Below, one piece after another: positions 17,707 through 26,833 of a stretch of 64,000 nt of DNA. The stretch is taken from assembly GCF_000744415.1 (NCBI RefSeq), contig NZ_JQLW01000010.1, forward strand, positions 144,295 through 208,294. The letters are read 5' to 3'. The DNA is from Ghiorsea bivora. Its GTDB lineage: Bacteria; Pseudomonadota; Zetaproteobacteria; Mariprofundales; Mariprofundaceae. Within the stretch, counting starts at the first letter, position 1. Every line of letters begins with the position of its first letter. A program made the position numbers and the translations under genes. The notes under the pieces were generated by a model. The model saw only the letters and a list, made by a program, of their open reading frames with translations, was not told the DNA's origin and ran no database searches.

Positions 17707-18363
17707 ATGAAGCTTTATCACGCCTTACTGCTTGAGGATGAAAAAGCAACACGTCATCTCTTAGGCAAAGCCATCAAAATTCATCCTGAATTAAGGCTTT
17801 CTGCGGCAGTAGGTAGCTGTGAAGAAGCTATAATTGTCTTAAAAGAACACCAACCTGACATTCTTATTGCAGACTTAGGTTTGCCCGATGGGCATGGTGT
17901 CAAAGTGATCGCTCAAGCCAAGCAACTCTACCCAGAGATTGAAATACTGGTTGTTACCATGTTTGATGATGAAGAAAGTGTTGTAAGCGCCTTAGAAGCT
18001 GGTGCAAGCAGTTATTTGCTAAAAAAACAGGCCTTTGAAGAACTTGGTGATGCCGTGATGAGCACCTTGCGCGGTGAATCGGCCATTAGCCCAGAAATCG
18101 CACGCCACCTCATCAAACGCTTCAAAAAACAAGATGAACAACATATACCACAAGCCATAAACCCTCTGACATCAAGGGAAAATGAGGTTTTACGGTTTAT
18201 TGCCAAGGGTTATAGTTACGATGAAATAGCAGCATCTTTTTCTTTATCAACCAATACTGTGCGCGCCCATATTCGCAACATTTACCGAAAACTTGCTGTC
18301 AGCTCTCGCTCCGAAGCCGTCTTTGAAGCCACCCATCTGGGTTTTATTGATTTAAAAGAATAA
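17707..18363 (+). CDS. NarL/FixJ-family response regulator
   Basis: A 218-residue transcription regulator. The N-terminal receiver has an ALLLEDEKATR acidic start, phospho-acceptor Asp in ILIADLGLPDGHG, Thr in VVTMFDDEE and Lys in YLLKKQAF. The C-terminal LuxR-type helix-turn-helix begins at LTSRENEVLRFIAKGYSYDE and ends NTVRAHIRNIYRKL. All residues needed for phosphorylation and DNA binding are present. No sensor kinase lies next to it, so its partner must be elsewhere. It follows the glutaredoxin-like gene by 5 bases and converges on dnaB. Confidence 0.93.
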   Translation: MKLYHALLLEDEKATRHLLGKAIKIHPELRLSAAVGSCEEAIIVLKEHQPDILIADLGLPDGHGVKVIAQAKQLYPEIEILVVTMFDDEESVVSALEAGASSYLLKKQAFEELGDAVMSTLRGESAISPEIARHLIKRFKKQDEQHIPQAINPLTSRENEVLRFIAKGYSYDEIAASFSLSTNTVRAHIRNIYRKLAVSSRSEAVFEATHLGFIDLKE

Positions 18364-18384
18364 TCCCACTTTTATATCAGAAGC

Positions 18385-19767
18385 TTAGTCAAAACCTTTG
18401 GCTAAATTTTCAAAACGCGTAAATTCTTTTCTAAATGCAAGATGTACTGTTCCAGTCGGGCCATTCCTTTGTTTGGCAATGATAATCTCTGCTTTACCTT
18501 CATTCTCAGGTTTTTTATTATAAACTTCATCACGATAAATAAACATAATCACATCGGCATCTTGCTCAATCGCACCAGATTCCCGCAAATCGGACATCAT
18601 TGGGCGTTTATCGGAACGTGATTCTAATGAACGGTTCAACTGTGATAACACCAAAATAGGCACATCCAATTCTTTCGCCAAACCTTTGAGGGAACGGGTC
18701 ATTTCACTGATTTCCAAGTCTTTACGTTCTGCTGCTGTACCTGTCATCAATTGTAGGTAATCAATTAACACCATATCAAGGCGACCATTATCGCGCTTTA
18801 AACGCCTACACTTGGCTCTAAGGTCATGCACTGTAATCGCAGGTGTATCATCAACAAAAATGGCGGCATCAGAAAGTTTCGCCGTACCTGCTGCAAGTTT
18901 GCGCCAATCATCAGGTACAAAACTACCTGTACGCATTTTTGACATATCCACTTGGGATTCTGCAGCCAATAAACGCATGGAAATTTGTTGCGCTGACATC
19001 TCCAATGAAAACACTGCCACAACATTTGCATTACCTTCATCACGAATGGCAGCATTTTGTGCCAAGTTCATCACAAATGCCGTTTTACCCATACTGGGTC
19101 GCCCTGCAATAATAATCAGGTCGCCACGCTGCAAACCAGCCGTACTTTCATCCAAATCAATAAAACCCGTGGATACCCCCGTGATTTTTCGCTGATCTTC
19201 ATAACGTTTTTGTAGTTCTTTATAACCTTCTTGAATCAGCTCTTTTAAGGAAAAAAAGTTTTTCTTATCTTGGCTAAAACTTTCCGATACGGCCAAAATC
19301 TGTGATTCAGAAATATCCAAGTGCTCTGCCACAGGTTTCATTGGGCTTTCATATACTTCTTGCGATATTTTTGAACAAACTTGTAACAAACGACGTAAAA
19401 TTGCACGCTCTCGCACAATTTCAGCATAATGCCTAACATTTGCCGAAGTCGGAATCAGTGAAATCAAATCACCAAGATACACTTCTCCACCGCATTCATC
19501 CAGCTGTCCAGAGCGCTCCAAATAGTCTTTAACTGTTAAAGCATCAACAGGGTGATTTTCAGCGGATAAAGCATCAATCGCAGCAAATATTTTACCATTG
19601 GCTGCAATATAAAAATGATCAGGCGATAAAATACCCTCCAAACGCTCTAAGGCCTCTGGATCAAGCATAATTCCACCCAGCACGGCACACTCAGCATCCC
19701 GCGCATGAGGGGGAACCCGTTCACGCAAGCCTAGCTCACGTGTCGGGGTATTGCCTTCATCAATCAA
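18385..19767 (-). CDS. dnaB: Replicative DNA helicase DnaB
   Basis: The ring helicase that unwinds DNA at the replication fork and binds primase. At 460 residues it is full length. The N-terminal DnaB domain opens with RVPPHARDAECAVLGGIMLDP. The RecA-like domain carries Walker A GRPSMGKT, the VFSLEMSAQQI region, the Walker B stretch MVLIDYLQLM, and the ESGAIEQDADVIMF and arginine-finger region near the end. No intein is present. The only in-frame start at the expected place is a TTG directly after the rplI stop, so translation is probably coupled to rplI. It is the last gene of the rpsF-rplI operon, a common arrangement in proteobacteria. Confidence 0.97.
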   Translation of the reverse strand: MIDEGNTPTRELGLRERVPPHARDAECAVLGGIMLDPEALERLEGILSPDHFYIAANGKIFAAIDALSAENHPVDALTVKDYLERSGQLDECGGEVYLGDLISLIPTSANVRHYAEIVRERAILRRLLQVCSKISQEVYESPMKPVAEHLDISESQILAVSESFSQDKKNFFSLKELIQEGYKELQKRYEDQRKITGVSTGFIDLDESTAGLQRGDLIIIAGRPSMGKTAFVMNLAQNAAIRDEGNANVVAVFSLEMSAQQISMRLLAAESQVDMSKMRTGSFVPDDWRKLAAGTAKLSDAAIFVDDTPAITVHDLRAKCRRLKRDNGRLDMVLIDYLQLMTGTAAERKDLEISEMTRSLKGLAKELDVPILVLSQLNRSLESRSDKRPMMSDLRESGAIEQDADVIMFIYRDEVYNKKPENEGKAEIIIAKQRNGPTGTVHLAFRKEFTRFENLAKGFD

Positions 19768-20217
19768 TTATACTTCAGCTTCAATGTTAACTTTAAGTTC
19801 TGCAACCACATCTGGATGCAAGCGCACACGGAATTCATGTTCGCCTACTTCTTTAATTGGCGCATCCAACAAAATGTCACGGCGGGCAACATCAAAACCT
19901 TGTTCATTAATCATTGCTGCTAATTCAGTAGCACCAATAGAACCATACAAATGTTTGCCATCAGAAGTTGCTCGAATAACAACCAAGTCCAAAGCAGATA
20001 GTTTTTCAGCTTCAGCTTTTGCAGCAGCTAGAACTTCTGCTTGTTTATCTTCCAATACTTTACGACGACGCTCAAATACTTTTACATTACTAGCATTTGC
20101 AACAACCGCTTTGTTTTGTGGCAATAAAAAGTTGCGACCATAACCATCACGTACTTTTACTTCATCACCAACGTTTCCGAGTCCTTCTACACGTTCCAAA
20201 AGAATCAAATCCATCAT
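19768..20217 (-). CDS. rplI: 50S ribosomal protein L9
   Basis: A structural protein of the large ribosomal subunit that bridges domains of 23S rRNA. It has 149 residues, as usual for the family. The N-terminal RNA-binding domain shows MDLILLERVEGLGN, then GDEVKVRDGYGRNFLLPQNKA; a long charged helix connects to the C-terminal domain. AGGAG precedes two adjacent ATGs; the start overlaps the stop of the DUF2232 gene (ATGA). Confidence 0.97.
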   Translation of the reverse strand: MMDLILLERVEGLGNVGDEVKVRDGYGRNFLLPQNKAVVANASNVKVFERRRKVLEDKQAEVLAAAKAEAEKLSALDLVVIRATSDGKHLYGSIGATELAAMINEQGFDVARRDILLDAPIKEVGEHEFRVRLHPDVVAELKVNIEAEV

Positions 20218-21218
20218 TTTTCTCCTGTTGTCGAAACCATATTTCGACGAAAATTAAACCAAAAATCAAGTAGCCCAACCACAATAAATAATATTATCAC
20301 AGCAGACCAAAAAAATAACATCACATACATCACTATAATTGTGTTCACCATGTTACGGCTCTCAAACCAAGCATGCGCAACCATGACACCTTGTACAGCA
20401 ACCAAACCTGACAATACCAGCAAACCATTCATGGCTATATATTGCAAATCACCTGTTGCCAGCCATGCCATTGCTGCAAATGCAATCCACACATAAATCA
20501 ACAATGTAGGCAAAGCAAAGTCTAACATGCCGTTTTCATTGCCTTGGTAAAAGCCATACCGTTTCGCCGTTTTACGTGCATAAACAATATTGCCCCACCA
20601 CACAAACCATAGGCTAAACACCAGCAAACCCGGGAAGATTTTGACCACCCAGCTTTGCAACTGACGAATCGCGTCCAAAGCTTGCGTTTCAGACACTGGA
20701 GCACTCTTCATCATGTCATCAAACATGGGTTTAAAGAGCTCAGAGACAAAAGCCTGAATTCCAGTTGTGTCCATGGCAATCATTAAAGTGAGTATCACCA
20801 CTGTAAATAAAACAATAGCCAATACCCACGCTGCCTGACCCAAACCTTCACGCTGCATGGTTTTTGCGGTTAAAGCTGGTGTTACGGCAAACACCACAAA
20901 AAAAAGTAATGTCACATACATATTTCCTGATGACAAAAACAATATCAATGCAGATGCAATAGCTCCAACTTGCAAACTGTAAAACAGCCCGCCACCAAAC
21001 AAGATCAAAGCAAACACGCTAGGCACTGCCAAGTGCAACAACATGCCCACCATCAGCATCAAAAAGCCAATGATAGGAAGGTTTCCAAACAACACACTAA
21101 ACCCATAAGCTGCTGTTAACATCACTACAACCATCGCCGCACAAGGCACACGATTGGTCAGAAAGAAATCTGCCAACTTGGGTAAAGCTACAGGTTTCTG
21201 TTCAGTGCCTTGGTTCAT
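20214..21218 (-). CDS. DUF2232 (YybS-type) integral membrane protein
   Basis: A 334-residue polytopic inner-membrane protein with about eight hydrophobic segments spread along its length, no signal peptide and no catalytic motif that I recognise. Position between rpsR and rplI and the overall pattern match the DUF2232/YybS family, which sits in this ribosomal operon in several bacterial groups. Its function is not established. Its stop overlaps the rplI start by 4 bases. Confidence 0.8.
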   Translation of the reverse strand: MNQGTEQKPVALPKLADFFLTNRVPCAAMVVVMLTAAYGFSVLFGNLPIIGFLMLMVGMLLHLAVPSVFALILFGGGLFYSLQVGAIASALILFLSSGNMYVTLLFFVVFAVTPALTAKTMQREGLGQAAWVLAIVLFTVVILTLMIAMDTTGIQAFVSELFKPMFDDMMKSAPVSETQALDAIRQLQSWVVKIFPGLLVFSLWFVWWGNIVYARKTAKRYGFYQGNENGMLDFALPTLLIYVWIAFAAMAWLATGDLQYIAMNGLLVLSGLVAVQGVMVAHAWFESRNMVNTIIVMYVMLFFWSAVIILFIVVGLLDFWFNFRRNMVSTTGEK

Positions 21219-21249
21219 GTTAAGGCTTGCCTTATGGTGAACAAATCAA

Positions 21250-21606
21250 TCAATCGTGATGCAAAGGTGTGAACGACAATAATGCCAAAACACGTGCGCG
21301 TTTAATCGCAGTAGTCAATTGACGTTGATGTTTTGCACAAGTGCTTGTCACACGCGAAGGGATAATTTTATAACGCTCTGAAACAAATTGTCCCAACAGT
21401 GCAGGATCTTTATGATCAATTGTTAATGTTTTATCTGCACAAAACTTGCAGAACTTACGACGACGTTGGAATTTACCACCACGTCCACCAGGACCACGAC
21501 GCTGTGGGCGCTCAGGGCGACCACCTTCAGTGCGTGCTGGGCGTGTAGGACGCGCGTCAGCAGCAGGTGCAGTCGATTCAGTTTTTACTGTTTTTTCTTC
21601 ACTCAT
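21250..21606 (-). CDS. rpsR: 30S ribosomal protein S18 with basic N-terminal extension
   Basis: A small-subunit protein that forms a heterodimer with S6 on the platform of the 30S subunit. The conserved body starts near residue 50 (RRKFCKFC) and includes [40 protein letters not shown] as the family signature in two parts. It is 118 residues long against about 75 for typical S18: residues 1-48 are a low-complexity tail rich in Arg, Pro and Gly. Two CxxC-like cysteines (CKFC) and a later Cys could bind zinc. TTAGGAGAAT lies 4-9 bases before the ATG. It follows priB by one base. Confidence 0.96.
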   Translation of the reverse strand: MSEEKTVKTESTAPAADARPTRPARTEGGRPERPQRRGPGGRGGKFQRRRKFCKFCADKTLTIDHKDPALLGQFVSERYKIIPSRVTSTCAKHQRQLTTAIKRARVLALLSFTPLHHD

Positions 21607-21607
21607 T

Positions 21608-21949
21608 CTATTCTCCTAAATTATTCTTATCTAATAAATCTATACGGCTCAGCCAAACTTCTACCTGCCCCCATCGTTGTTGCCCATCACGACTATAATA
21701 ACGACGGCGCAACTCGCCTTCGACATGCACATACTCACCTTTGAACTTGATTAACTTTTCAGCCAATTCACCTTCTGCACGCAATGGCATAGGTTGTTCA
21801 TCCAACATGGTGGCTCTTTTCTGCCCCAAGTGTGGTCTGTGTATAATCAAAGAAGCAACAACAGCAAGACTTCCATCTGGCATCCAACGGTCATGGATAT
21901 CATCAACGACACCACGAAGTTGGGCTGTATTAAGCTGTAGCTTCTCCAC
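21608..21949 (-). CDS. priB: Primosomal replication protein N-like (PriB) OB-fold protein
   Basis: Probable single-stranded-DNA-binding protein involved in replication restart, 113 residues. The sequence has an OB-fold pattern: [12 protein letters not shown], then [32 protein letters not shown] and [19 protein letters not shown]. Its place between rpsF and rpsR is the usual priB site. I set the start at the GTG at 21949, six bases after AAGGA, inside the last codons of rpsF; the longer open frame further upstream translates an out-of-phase Lys/Gln-rich shadow of rpsF. Identity rests on fold pattern plus synteny. Confidence 0.8.
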   Translation of the reverse strand: MEKLQLNTAQLRGVVDDIHDRWMPDGSLAVVASLIIHRPHLGQKRATMLDEQPMPLRAEGELAEKLIKFKGEYVHVEGELRRRYYSRDGQQRWGQVEVWLSRIDLLDKNNLGE

Positions 21950-22379
21950 TTTCTTCCTTAGCAGCTTTTTCTTCTGCTTTAGGTTCAACTTTCGCTGCAT
22001 CAGTCGTTTCTTCAGCTTTTGTTTCTGTTTCAGCTTTTGGCTCTTCTGTAACAGCAGTTGAACGACGACGCAACAATGGCGATGGTTCATCAGATAGTTC
22101 TGTAATACTTGTGGTTAAAAAACGTAGAATACGTTCATCCAAACGCAAAGACTCATCGATAAGCTTAGCAACTTCTGCTGCGCCATCGGTAACAAGCAAT
22201 GCGTAATGACCACGGTTACGTTTTTGGATAGAATAAGCAAGTGAACGAACACCCCAGTATTCGCGTTTCACGATACGGGCTCCTGCTTTTTCGATTTTCT
22301 CAACCAATTCATTGGTAAGAACTTCGGTATTTTCCTGAGATACATCAGGGTTTACGATAAACACTGTTTCGTAATACAT
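21930..22379 (-). CDS. rpsF: 30S ribosomal protein S6 with acidic C-terminal extension
   Basis: A small-subunit protein that pairs with S18. The family core is clear: MYYETVFIVNPDVS, GARIVKREYWGVRSLAY and the RGHYALLVTDG strand. The core ends near residue 100; residues 107-149 are a low-complexity Glu/Ala/Lys tail that is strongly acidic. Some proteobacterial S6 proteins carry Glu tails that are added or trimmed after translation; this one is gene-encoded and longer. GAGGAGCGCT precedes the ATG. The promoter and two leader hairpins lie just upstream. Confidence 0.96.
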   Translation of the reverse strand: MYYETVFIVNPDVSQENTEVLTNELVEKIEKAGARIVKREYWGVRSLAYSIQKRNRGHYALLVTDGAAEVAKLIDESLRLDERILRFLTTSITELSDEPSPLLRRRSTAVTEEPKAETETKAEETTDAAKVEPKAEEKAAKEESGEATA

Positions 22380-22396
22380 AGCGCTCCTCTTGGCAT

Positions 22397-22450
22397 GATT
22401 ATCCTTCGATAATCGTTGCTCTGAAACATTTTTAGGCGCGTTCAGAGCAA
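22397..22450 (-). promoter_or_regulatory. rpsF leader with two hairpins
   Basis: On the minus strand the leader forms TTGCTCTGAA paired with TTCAGAGCAA around 15 bases (22450-22416), then GATTATC-GAAG-GATAATC (22414-22397), just before the ribosome site of rpsF. Many bacteria control this operon through an rpsF leader bound by the S6:S18 dimer, so feedback control is plausible. I do not see the CCG bulge usually quoted for that motif, so the match is not established. Confidence 0.45.
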
Positions 22451-22487
22451 GGTTATTTTAGTTTCACTGCACATTGCAGCGTGCGGC

Positions 22488-22515
22488 AGCATAGGCAATC
22501 CCTGACGAAAGTCAA
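22488..22515 (-). promoter_or_regulatory. Promoter of the rpsF operon
   Basis: On the minus strand TTGACT (22515-22510) and TATGCT (22493-22488) are spaced by 16 bases, about 110 bases before the rpsF ATG and ahead of the leader hairpins. Confidence 0.6.
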
Positions 22516-22546
22516 TGCTATCAAGACCTGTCATGAACCGACCGTA

Positions 22547-23500
22547 TTACTTGGGTTTTAGAACAAAGGAAAAATCTTGTGCATAATGATGGATCCCTGG
22601 AAGCTTAAACAACTCATCTTTCATAAACTGAAAATCATAATATGCGGCAGACCGTTGTTTTTGGTTATGCATTTGCACTTCTGCATGTGGCTTCTTACTT
22701 TGCTGAACTACAGGTGGTGTTAAGTCACGTTTCCAGTGTTTACTTTTGGGAAGTTTTGATAAACTACGCAAACCTTTTTTAAAGTTATAACTGTATGTTT
22801 TCTCAATACGAAATCCCGCTTGATCAAACAACAATGTTAAACTATCCATAGAAAAAAAGTATATATGCCCAGCACCACTGAATGCAGGCGACTCGTATTG
22901 GGTATAGTAGTCAATTAGGTTTTGTGCATCTGCCAAACCATTTGGCACAGACAAGTAGAATATTCCACTATCATCAAGAATACGCCTACACTCTTTTAGA
23001 AATGTAAGCGGTTGTGGCACATGCTCAAGAATATCTTGCACACGCACCGCATCAAAAAATCCTGCATCAAAACCCACATCTTCGATTTCACCAGCCCTAA
23101 CATCCAAACCCAGCTTGCTTTGAACCGATGCAACAACCTCAGGGTTTATGTCTGTACCATACACCTGCCATTGAGATCCTTGCTGTACACCTGCTAAGAA
23201 ATCACCACTGGCACAGCCAATATCCAACAACTTTCCTTGGTTTAAACGTGGTACAAGATATTTTCTAGCAAAGGCTGAACCTTTGCCCTGCGCCTTAAAG
23301 TTGTCACCCTTATAAAAGGTATAGTCTTTAGAGTAATGTTCTGCCAAAGCATCTGACGATGGTATAGGCGAAAAAAAAGAGGCTTGGCAAGTTGGACAAG
23401 TTCGTAGGTCATAAACTTCAGCACCTGAAAGTCTTGCTTTTGCAAAAAATAAAGTGGGATCTGCAGTATCACAAATTAAACACTTCTCTGGATTATTCAT
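22547..23500 (-). CDS. Class I SAM-dependent methyltransferase with N-terminal zinc ribbon
   Basis: A 317-residue cytoplasmic enzyme. The N terminus has two CxxC pairs (C7/C10 and C35/C38), a zinc ribbon. The Rossmann methyltransferase domain starts near residue 88 with LLDIGCASGDFLAG (SAM-binding motif I), then YGTDINPEVV, and VRVQDILEHVPQP at the motif II/III place. The pattern matches methyltransferases that act on sugars, glycans or quinone-like lipids; the substrate cannot be told. It follows aroC on the same strand by about 30 bases, with only a weak ribosome site. Confidence 0.85.
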   Translation of the reverse strand: MNNPEKCLICDTADPTLFFAKARLSGAEVYDLRTCPTCQASFFSPIPSSDALAEHYSKDYTFYKGDNFKAQGKGSAFARKYLVPRLNQGKLLDIGCASGDFLAGVQQGSQWQVYGTDINPEVVASVQSKLGLDVRAGEIEDVGFDAGFFDAVRVQDILEHVPQPLTFLKECRRILDDSGIFYLSVPNGLADAQNLIDYYTQYESPAFSGAGHIYFFSMDSLTLLFDQAGFRIEKTYSYNFKKGLRSLSKLPKSKHWKRDLTPPVVQQSKKPHAEVQMHNQKQRSAAYYDFQFMKDELFKLPGIHHYAQDFSFVLKPK

Positions 23501-23530
23501 GGTGAACCCAATGAGGTTGAAAAAACAATA

Positions 23531-24592
23531 CTACAACCGACTCGCACGCTGTCGAAGCAGATGGTCGGCAAGTGTTAAAGCAAGCATAGCTTCAGCAATA
23601 GGTACGGCGCGAATACCTACACATGGGTCGTGGCGACCTTTGGTGACAATTTCAGTTTCATTGCCATGAATATCTATCGTTGGGCGCGGTTTCAGAATCG
23701 ATGATGTTGGTTTTAAACCCATACGTACATGAATCGTATCCCCGTTCGTAATACCACCCAATACGCCACCTGCATGATTACTTTGGAAACCATCCTTGCG
23801 AATAGCATCGCCAAACGCGGAGCCACGCGCTTCTACACAGGCAAAACCATCACCCACTTCTACGGCTTTTACCGCCTGAATACTCATCATAGCCTTAGCT
23901 AAATCCGCATCAATGCGGTCAAACACGGGTTCACCCAAACCTGCGGGTACTCCTTGCGCTTCAACCGTGACCGAAGCACCAATAGAGTCTCCTGTTTTAC
24001 GAAGTTTATCCATAAATGCTGCCATCTCTGCTGCTGCATTGGCATCAGGTGAGAAAAAGGGGTTGTTATAAATTTCATCAAAGGAAAAGTTGTCAGCATC
24101 TATCTTAATCGGACCAATTTGATCCACCCAGCCACGAATAGACACACCAAAACTGGCTAAAAACTTACGCGCAACAGCACCCGCAGCCACACGCATGGCT
24201 GTTTCACGCGCTGATGAACGACCACCACCACGATAATCCCTAACACCATACTTTTCATGGTATGTGAAATCAGCATGACCTGGGCGAAACTTATCTTTAA
24301 TGTCGGAATAGTCTTTGCTGCGTTGGTCTGTATTACGAATCAACAATGCAATTGGGCAACCCGTGGTTTTACCTTCAAATACACCCGATAGAATTTCAAC
24401 TTCATCGGCTTCACGGCGTTGTGTTGTATATTTGGATTGCCCAGGTTTACGTTTATCCAAATCAGGTTGAATATCCGCTTCCGTTAATGCTACGCCCGCA
24501 GGACAGCCCTCAACAATCGCAACCAATGCCTTGCCATGCGATTCACCTGCCGTGCTGACACGAAATATTTGACCAATACTAGAACCTGACAT
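23531..24592 (-). CDS. aroC: Chorismate synthase
   Basis: Makes chorismate from 5-enolpyruvylshikimate 3-phosphate with reduced FMN, the last common step to aromatic amino acids and quinones. It has 353 residues, full length. Family signatures: [20 protein letters not shown] at the N terminus, [21 protein letters not shown] split across the active site, [20 protein letters not shown] and a C-terminal [17 protein letters not shown]. It lies 150 bases downstream of fabI, with an imperfect palindrome between them, and ahead of the methyltransferase. Confidence 0.97.
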   Translation of the reverse strand: MSGSSIGQIFRVSTAGESHGKALVAIVEGCPAGVALTEADIQPDLDKRKPGQSKYTTQRREADEVEILSGVFEGKTTGCPIALLIRNTDQRSKDYSDIKDKFRPGHADFTYHEKYGVRDYRGGGRSSARETAMRVAAGAVARKFLASFGVSIRGWVDQIGPIKIDADNFSFDEIYNNPFFSPDANAAAEMAAFMDKLRKTGDSIGASVTVEAQGVPAGLGEPVFDRIDADLAKAMMSIQAVKAVEVGDGFACVEARGSAFGDAIRKDGFQSNHAGGVLGGITNGDTIHVRMGLKPTSSILKPRPTIDIHGNETEIVTKGRHDPCVGIRAVPIAEAMLALTLADHLLRQRASRL

Positions 24593-24641
24593 TTGTTATC
24601 CCTAATCTTTCACTCATAAATCATCATAAATAATGAATTAT

Positions 24642-24737
24642 CTTGCCTAGATAGTATTCCCTAGCGAGGCGGAACAAGCAAGCTTACTACTGTAAGTGCG
24701 CGTTTCCAACGCTGCTAGTGAATAGTAGATAGGTAAG
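24642..24737. repeat. Imperfect palindromic element between fabI and aroC
   Basis: CTTGCCTAGATAGTATTC... at 24642-24665 is complementary to 24714-24737 at 19 of 24 positions, and a smaller hairpin CTTAC-TACT-GTAAG lies at the centre. The whole fills most of the fabI-aroC gap. There is no T-run, so a REP-like dispersed element is more likely than a terminator. Confidence 0.6.
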
Positions 24738-24744
24738 TTAAGCA

Positions 24745-25527
24745 TTATTCGCCTGGGTCGCCTGCACCGACATGGAACCCCGCATCCACATAATGCACTT
24801 CACCCGAAACACCTGATGCTAAATCGGATACCAAATATGCAGTCGTATTACCGACTTCCTCTTGGCTTACATTGCGCCCCAACATGGAGCCTCGCGCGCT
24901 TTTTGCCATCAACTGTTTAAAATCACCCACAGCTGATGCAGCCAATGTACGAATAGGGCCAGCTGATACCGCATTCACCCGAATACCACGACTATGCCCC
25001 AAATCATCTGCCAAATAACGTGTTGATGCTTCAAGCGCAGCTTTAGCCACACCCATCATGCCATACCCCGGAATAGCACGTTCTGCACCCAAGTAGGTCA
25101 TGGTCACCATGCTACCACCATCATTCATAATACCTGCTGCACGTTGCGCACATGCAATAAATGAATAAGCTGAAATGTCCAATGCCAATTGGAAATCTTG
25201 GCGACTAGCCTGTGAAAAAGGATTACGTAGTGCATCTTTATTGGCAAAAGCAATGGAGTGGATCAAAAAATCCATTTTTCCCCATTTTTCTTCAACCTTA
25301 GCAAAAAATGCATCCATTTCAGCATCTTCACCTACATCCATAGACTCAATCAAGGTCGCACCAACTTGTTCTGCCAATGGGCGAACACGTTTTTCCAATT
25401 GTTCACCAAGGTAGTTGAAACCAAGCTCTGCACCTTGTTTATGGCAAGCTTGCGCTACACCCCAAGCAATAGATTTATTATTGGCCAAACCTAAAATTAA
25501 GCCTTTCTTTCCTTCAAGAATACCCAT
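24745..25527 (-). CDS. fabI: Enoyl-[acyl-carrier-protein] reductase (NADH)
   Basis: Reduces the trans-2-enoyl-ACP double bond in the last step of each round of fatty acid synthesis. It has 260 residues, a short-chain dehydrogenase fold with GLANNKSIAWGVAQA as the NAD-binding start, SIAFANKDALRNPF, and the catalytic Tyr-x6-Lys as YGMMGVAK. C-terminal LGRNVSQEEVGNTTAYLVSD matches FabI. AGGGGA precedes the chosen ATG at 25527; the frame opens six codons earlier without a ribosome site. Confidence 0.96.
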   Translation of the reverse strand: MGILEGKKGLILGLANNKSIAWGVAQACHKQGAELGFNYLGEQLEKRVRPLAEQVGATLIESMDVGEDAEMDAFFAKVEEKWGKMDFLIHSIAFANKDALRNPFSQASRQDFQLALDISAYSFIACAQRAAGIMNDGGSMVTMTYLGAERAIPGYGMMGVAKAALEASTRYLADDLGHSRGIRVNAVSAGPIRTLAASAVGDFKQLMAKSARGSMLGRNVSQEEVGNTTAYLVSDLASGVSGEVHYVDAGFHVGAGDPGE

Positions 25528-25610
25528 GGAGTCCCCTTTGAACATATTGTATTACTGATTTTCTTTTCACGAACACTAGCAGCAAGATTTTTTTTCGCAT
25601 CTTACGCTAT

Positions 25611-26240
25611 TTATGGTTTCCAGTTGATAAAACCTTCCAATAGTTGCATACCAACTTTTTGGCTTTTCTCAGGGTGGAACTGCATACCCAACACGTTATC
25701 TCTACCAATTACAGCGGCAAAAGGAAAGTCGCCATAGGAACATGCCGCCAACAAATGCCCTGGATTACGCGGTGCACAATAATAAGAATGAACATAATAT
25801 ACCTGATCACCCTTTTTAATTCCTTGAAACACGGGGTGCGGTTTACCTTGCGGTAACACCACATCATTCCAACCCATATGTGGTATTTTAAAACCCCGTG
25901 CTACATGATCTTCAGGAAAAGCCTTTACTTCACCCTCAATCAAATTTAACCCAGCATGCACACCAAACTCATACGAACGTGTCATCAACACTTGCATGCC
26001 TAAACATATACCCAAAAAGGGTGTGCCCTTGTTGACGGTTTCTACAATCGCATCCGCCATACCCGTTGCTTTAAGGGTATGCATACAATCACGAAACGCA
26101 CCCACACCTGGCAATACAATACGCTCATAATCAGCAATTGCCGCAGCATTCTGCACCAGCTCGACTTTAGCACCCGCTTTTTCCAAGGCCTTGGCAACCG
26201 AATGCAGGTTACCCATGCCATAATCAACCAAACCAATCAT
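25611..26240 (-). CDS. hisH: Imidazole glycerol phosphate synthase subunit HisH
   Basis: Glutamine amidotransferase subunit that feeds ammonia to HisF in histidine synthesis. It has 209 residues; the class I amidotransferase nucleophile is in GICLGMQVL, and the His-Glu of the triad in MQFHPEKSQ. It starts MIGLVDYGMGNLHSV, typical for the family. It is the last his gene here; hisA, hisF, hisI and hisE are not in the window. It starts 3 bases after hisB. Confidence 0.97.
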   Translation of the reverse strand: MIGLVDYGMGNLHSVAKALEKAGAKVELVQNAAAIADYERIVLPGVGAFRDCMHTLKATGMADAIVETVNKGTPFLGICLGMQVLMTRSYEFGVHAGLNLIEGEVKAFPEDHVARGFKIPHMGWNDVVLPQGKPHPVFQGIKKGDQVYYVHSYYCAPRNPGHLLAACSYGDFPFAAVIGRDNVLGMQFHPEKSQKVGMQLLEGFINWKP

Positions 26241-26243
26241 GAG

Positions 26244-26831
26244 TTATAGCGTACCTTTGGTACTCGGAATACCACTTTGGCGTGGATCAGCCTCAACCGC
26301 CATACGCAAAGCACGACCAAATGCTTTAAATACGGTCTCTGCAATATGATGGTTATTGATACCTCTTAGGTTGTCGATGTGTAAACTCATACGCGAATGA
26401 TTCACTACAGCTTGAAAAAATTCTTTAAACAAGTCCACATCAAAACTTCCAATCATTTCTTTAGGAAAATTCACATGGTATTCCAAATCAGGCCGACCTG
26501 ACAAATCAAGAACCACACGTGACAACGACTCATCCAATGGCACATAAGCATGCCCATAACGTACAATACCCTTTTTATCACCAATAGCATCACGCAGCAC
26601 TTCACCAAGGCAAATACCAATATCTTCCACCGTATGATGGTCATCAATATCAATGTCACCTTTGGCATCAATACGCATATCTATCAAACCATGGCGTGAA
26701 ATCTGCTCCAACATGTGGTTTAAGAAAGGGATAGGTGTATCCAGTTCACATACTCCGGTGCCATCCAAGTTAATTGACAGTTTAATCTGAGTTTCTTTCG
26801 TATTTCTTTCAATACTTGCACTACGAGCCAT
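26244..26831 (-). CDS. hisB: Imidazoleglycerol-phosphate dehydratase
   Basis: Dehydrates imidazole glycerol phosphate in histidine synthesis. At 195 residues it is the single-domain form, without the phosphatase domain fused in enteric bacteria. Both metal-binding HHxxE-type motifs are visible: [17 protein letters not shown] and [31 protein letters not shown] precedes the ATG, two bases after hisD. A separate histidinol-phosphatase must exist elsewhere. Confidence 0.97.
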   Translation of the reverse strand: MARSASIERNTKETQIKLSINLDGTGVCELDTPIPFLNHMLEQISRHGLIDMRIDAKGDIDIDDHHTVEDIGICLGEVLRDAIGDKKGIVRYGHAYVPLDESLSRVVLDLSGRPDLEYHVNFPKEMIGSFDVDLFKEFFQAVVNHSRMSLHIDNLRGINNHHIAETVFKAFGRALRMAVEADPRQSGIPSTKGTL

Positions 26832-26833
26832 AT

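Noticed and set aside
21950..22090. Long Lys/Gln-rich N terminus for the PriB-like protein
   Set aside because: It is an out-of-phase reading of the rpsF tail; the GTG at 21949 with AAGGA fits the fold and spacing.
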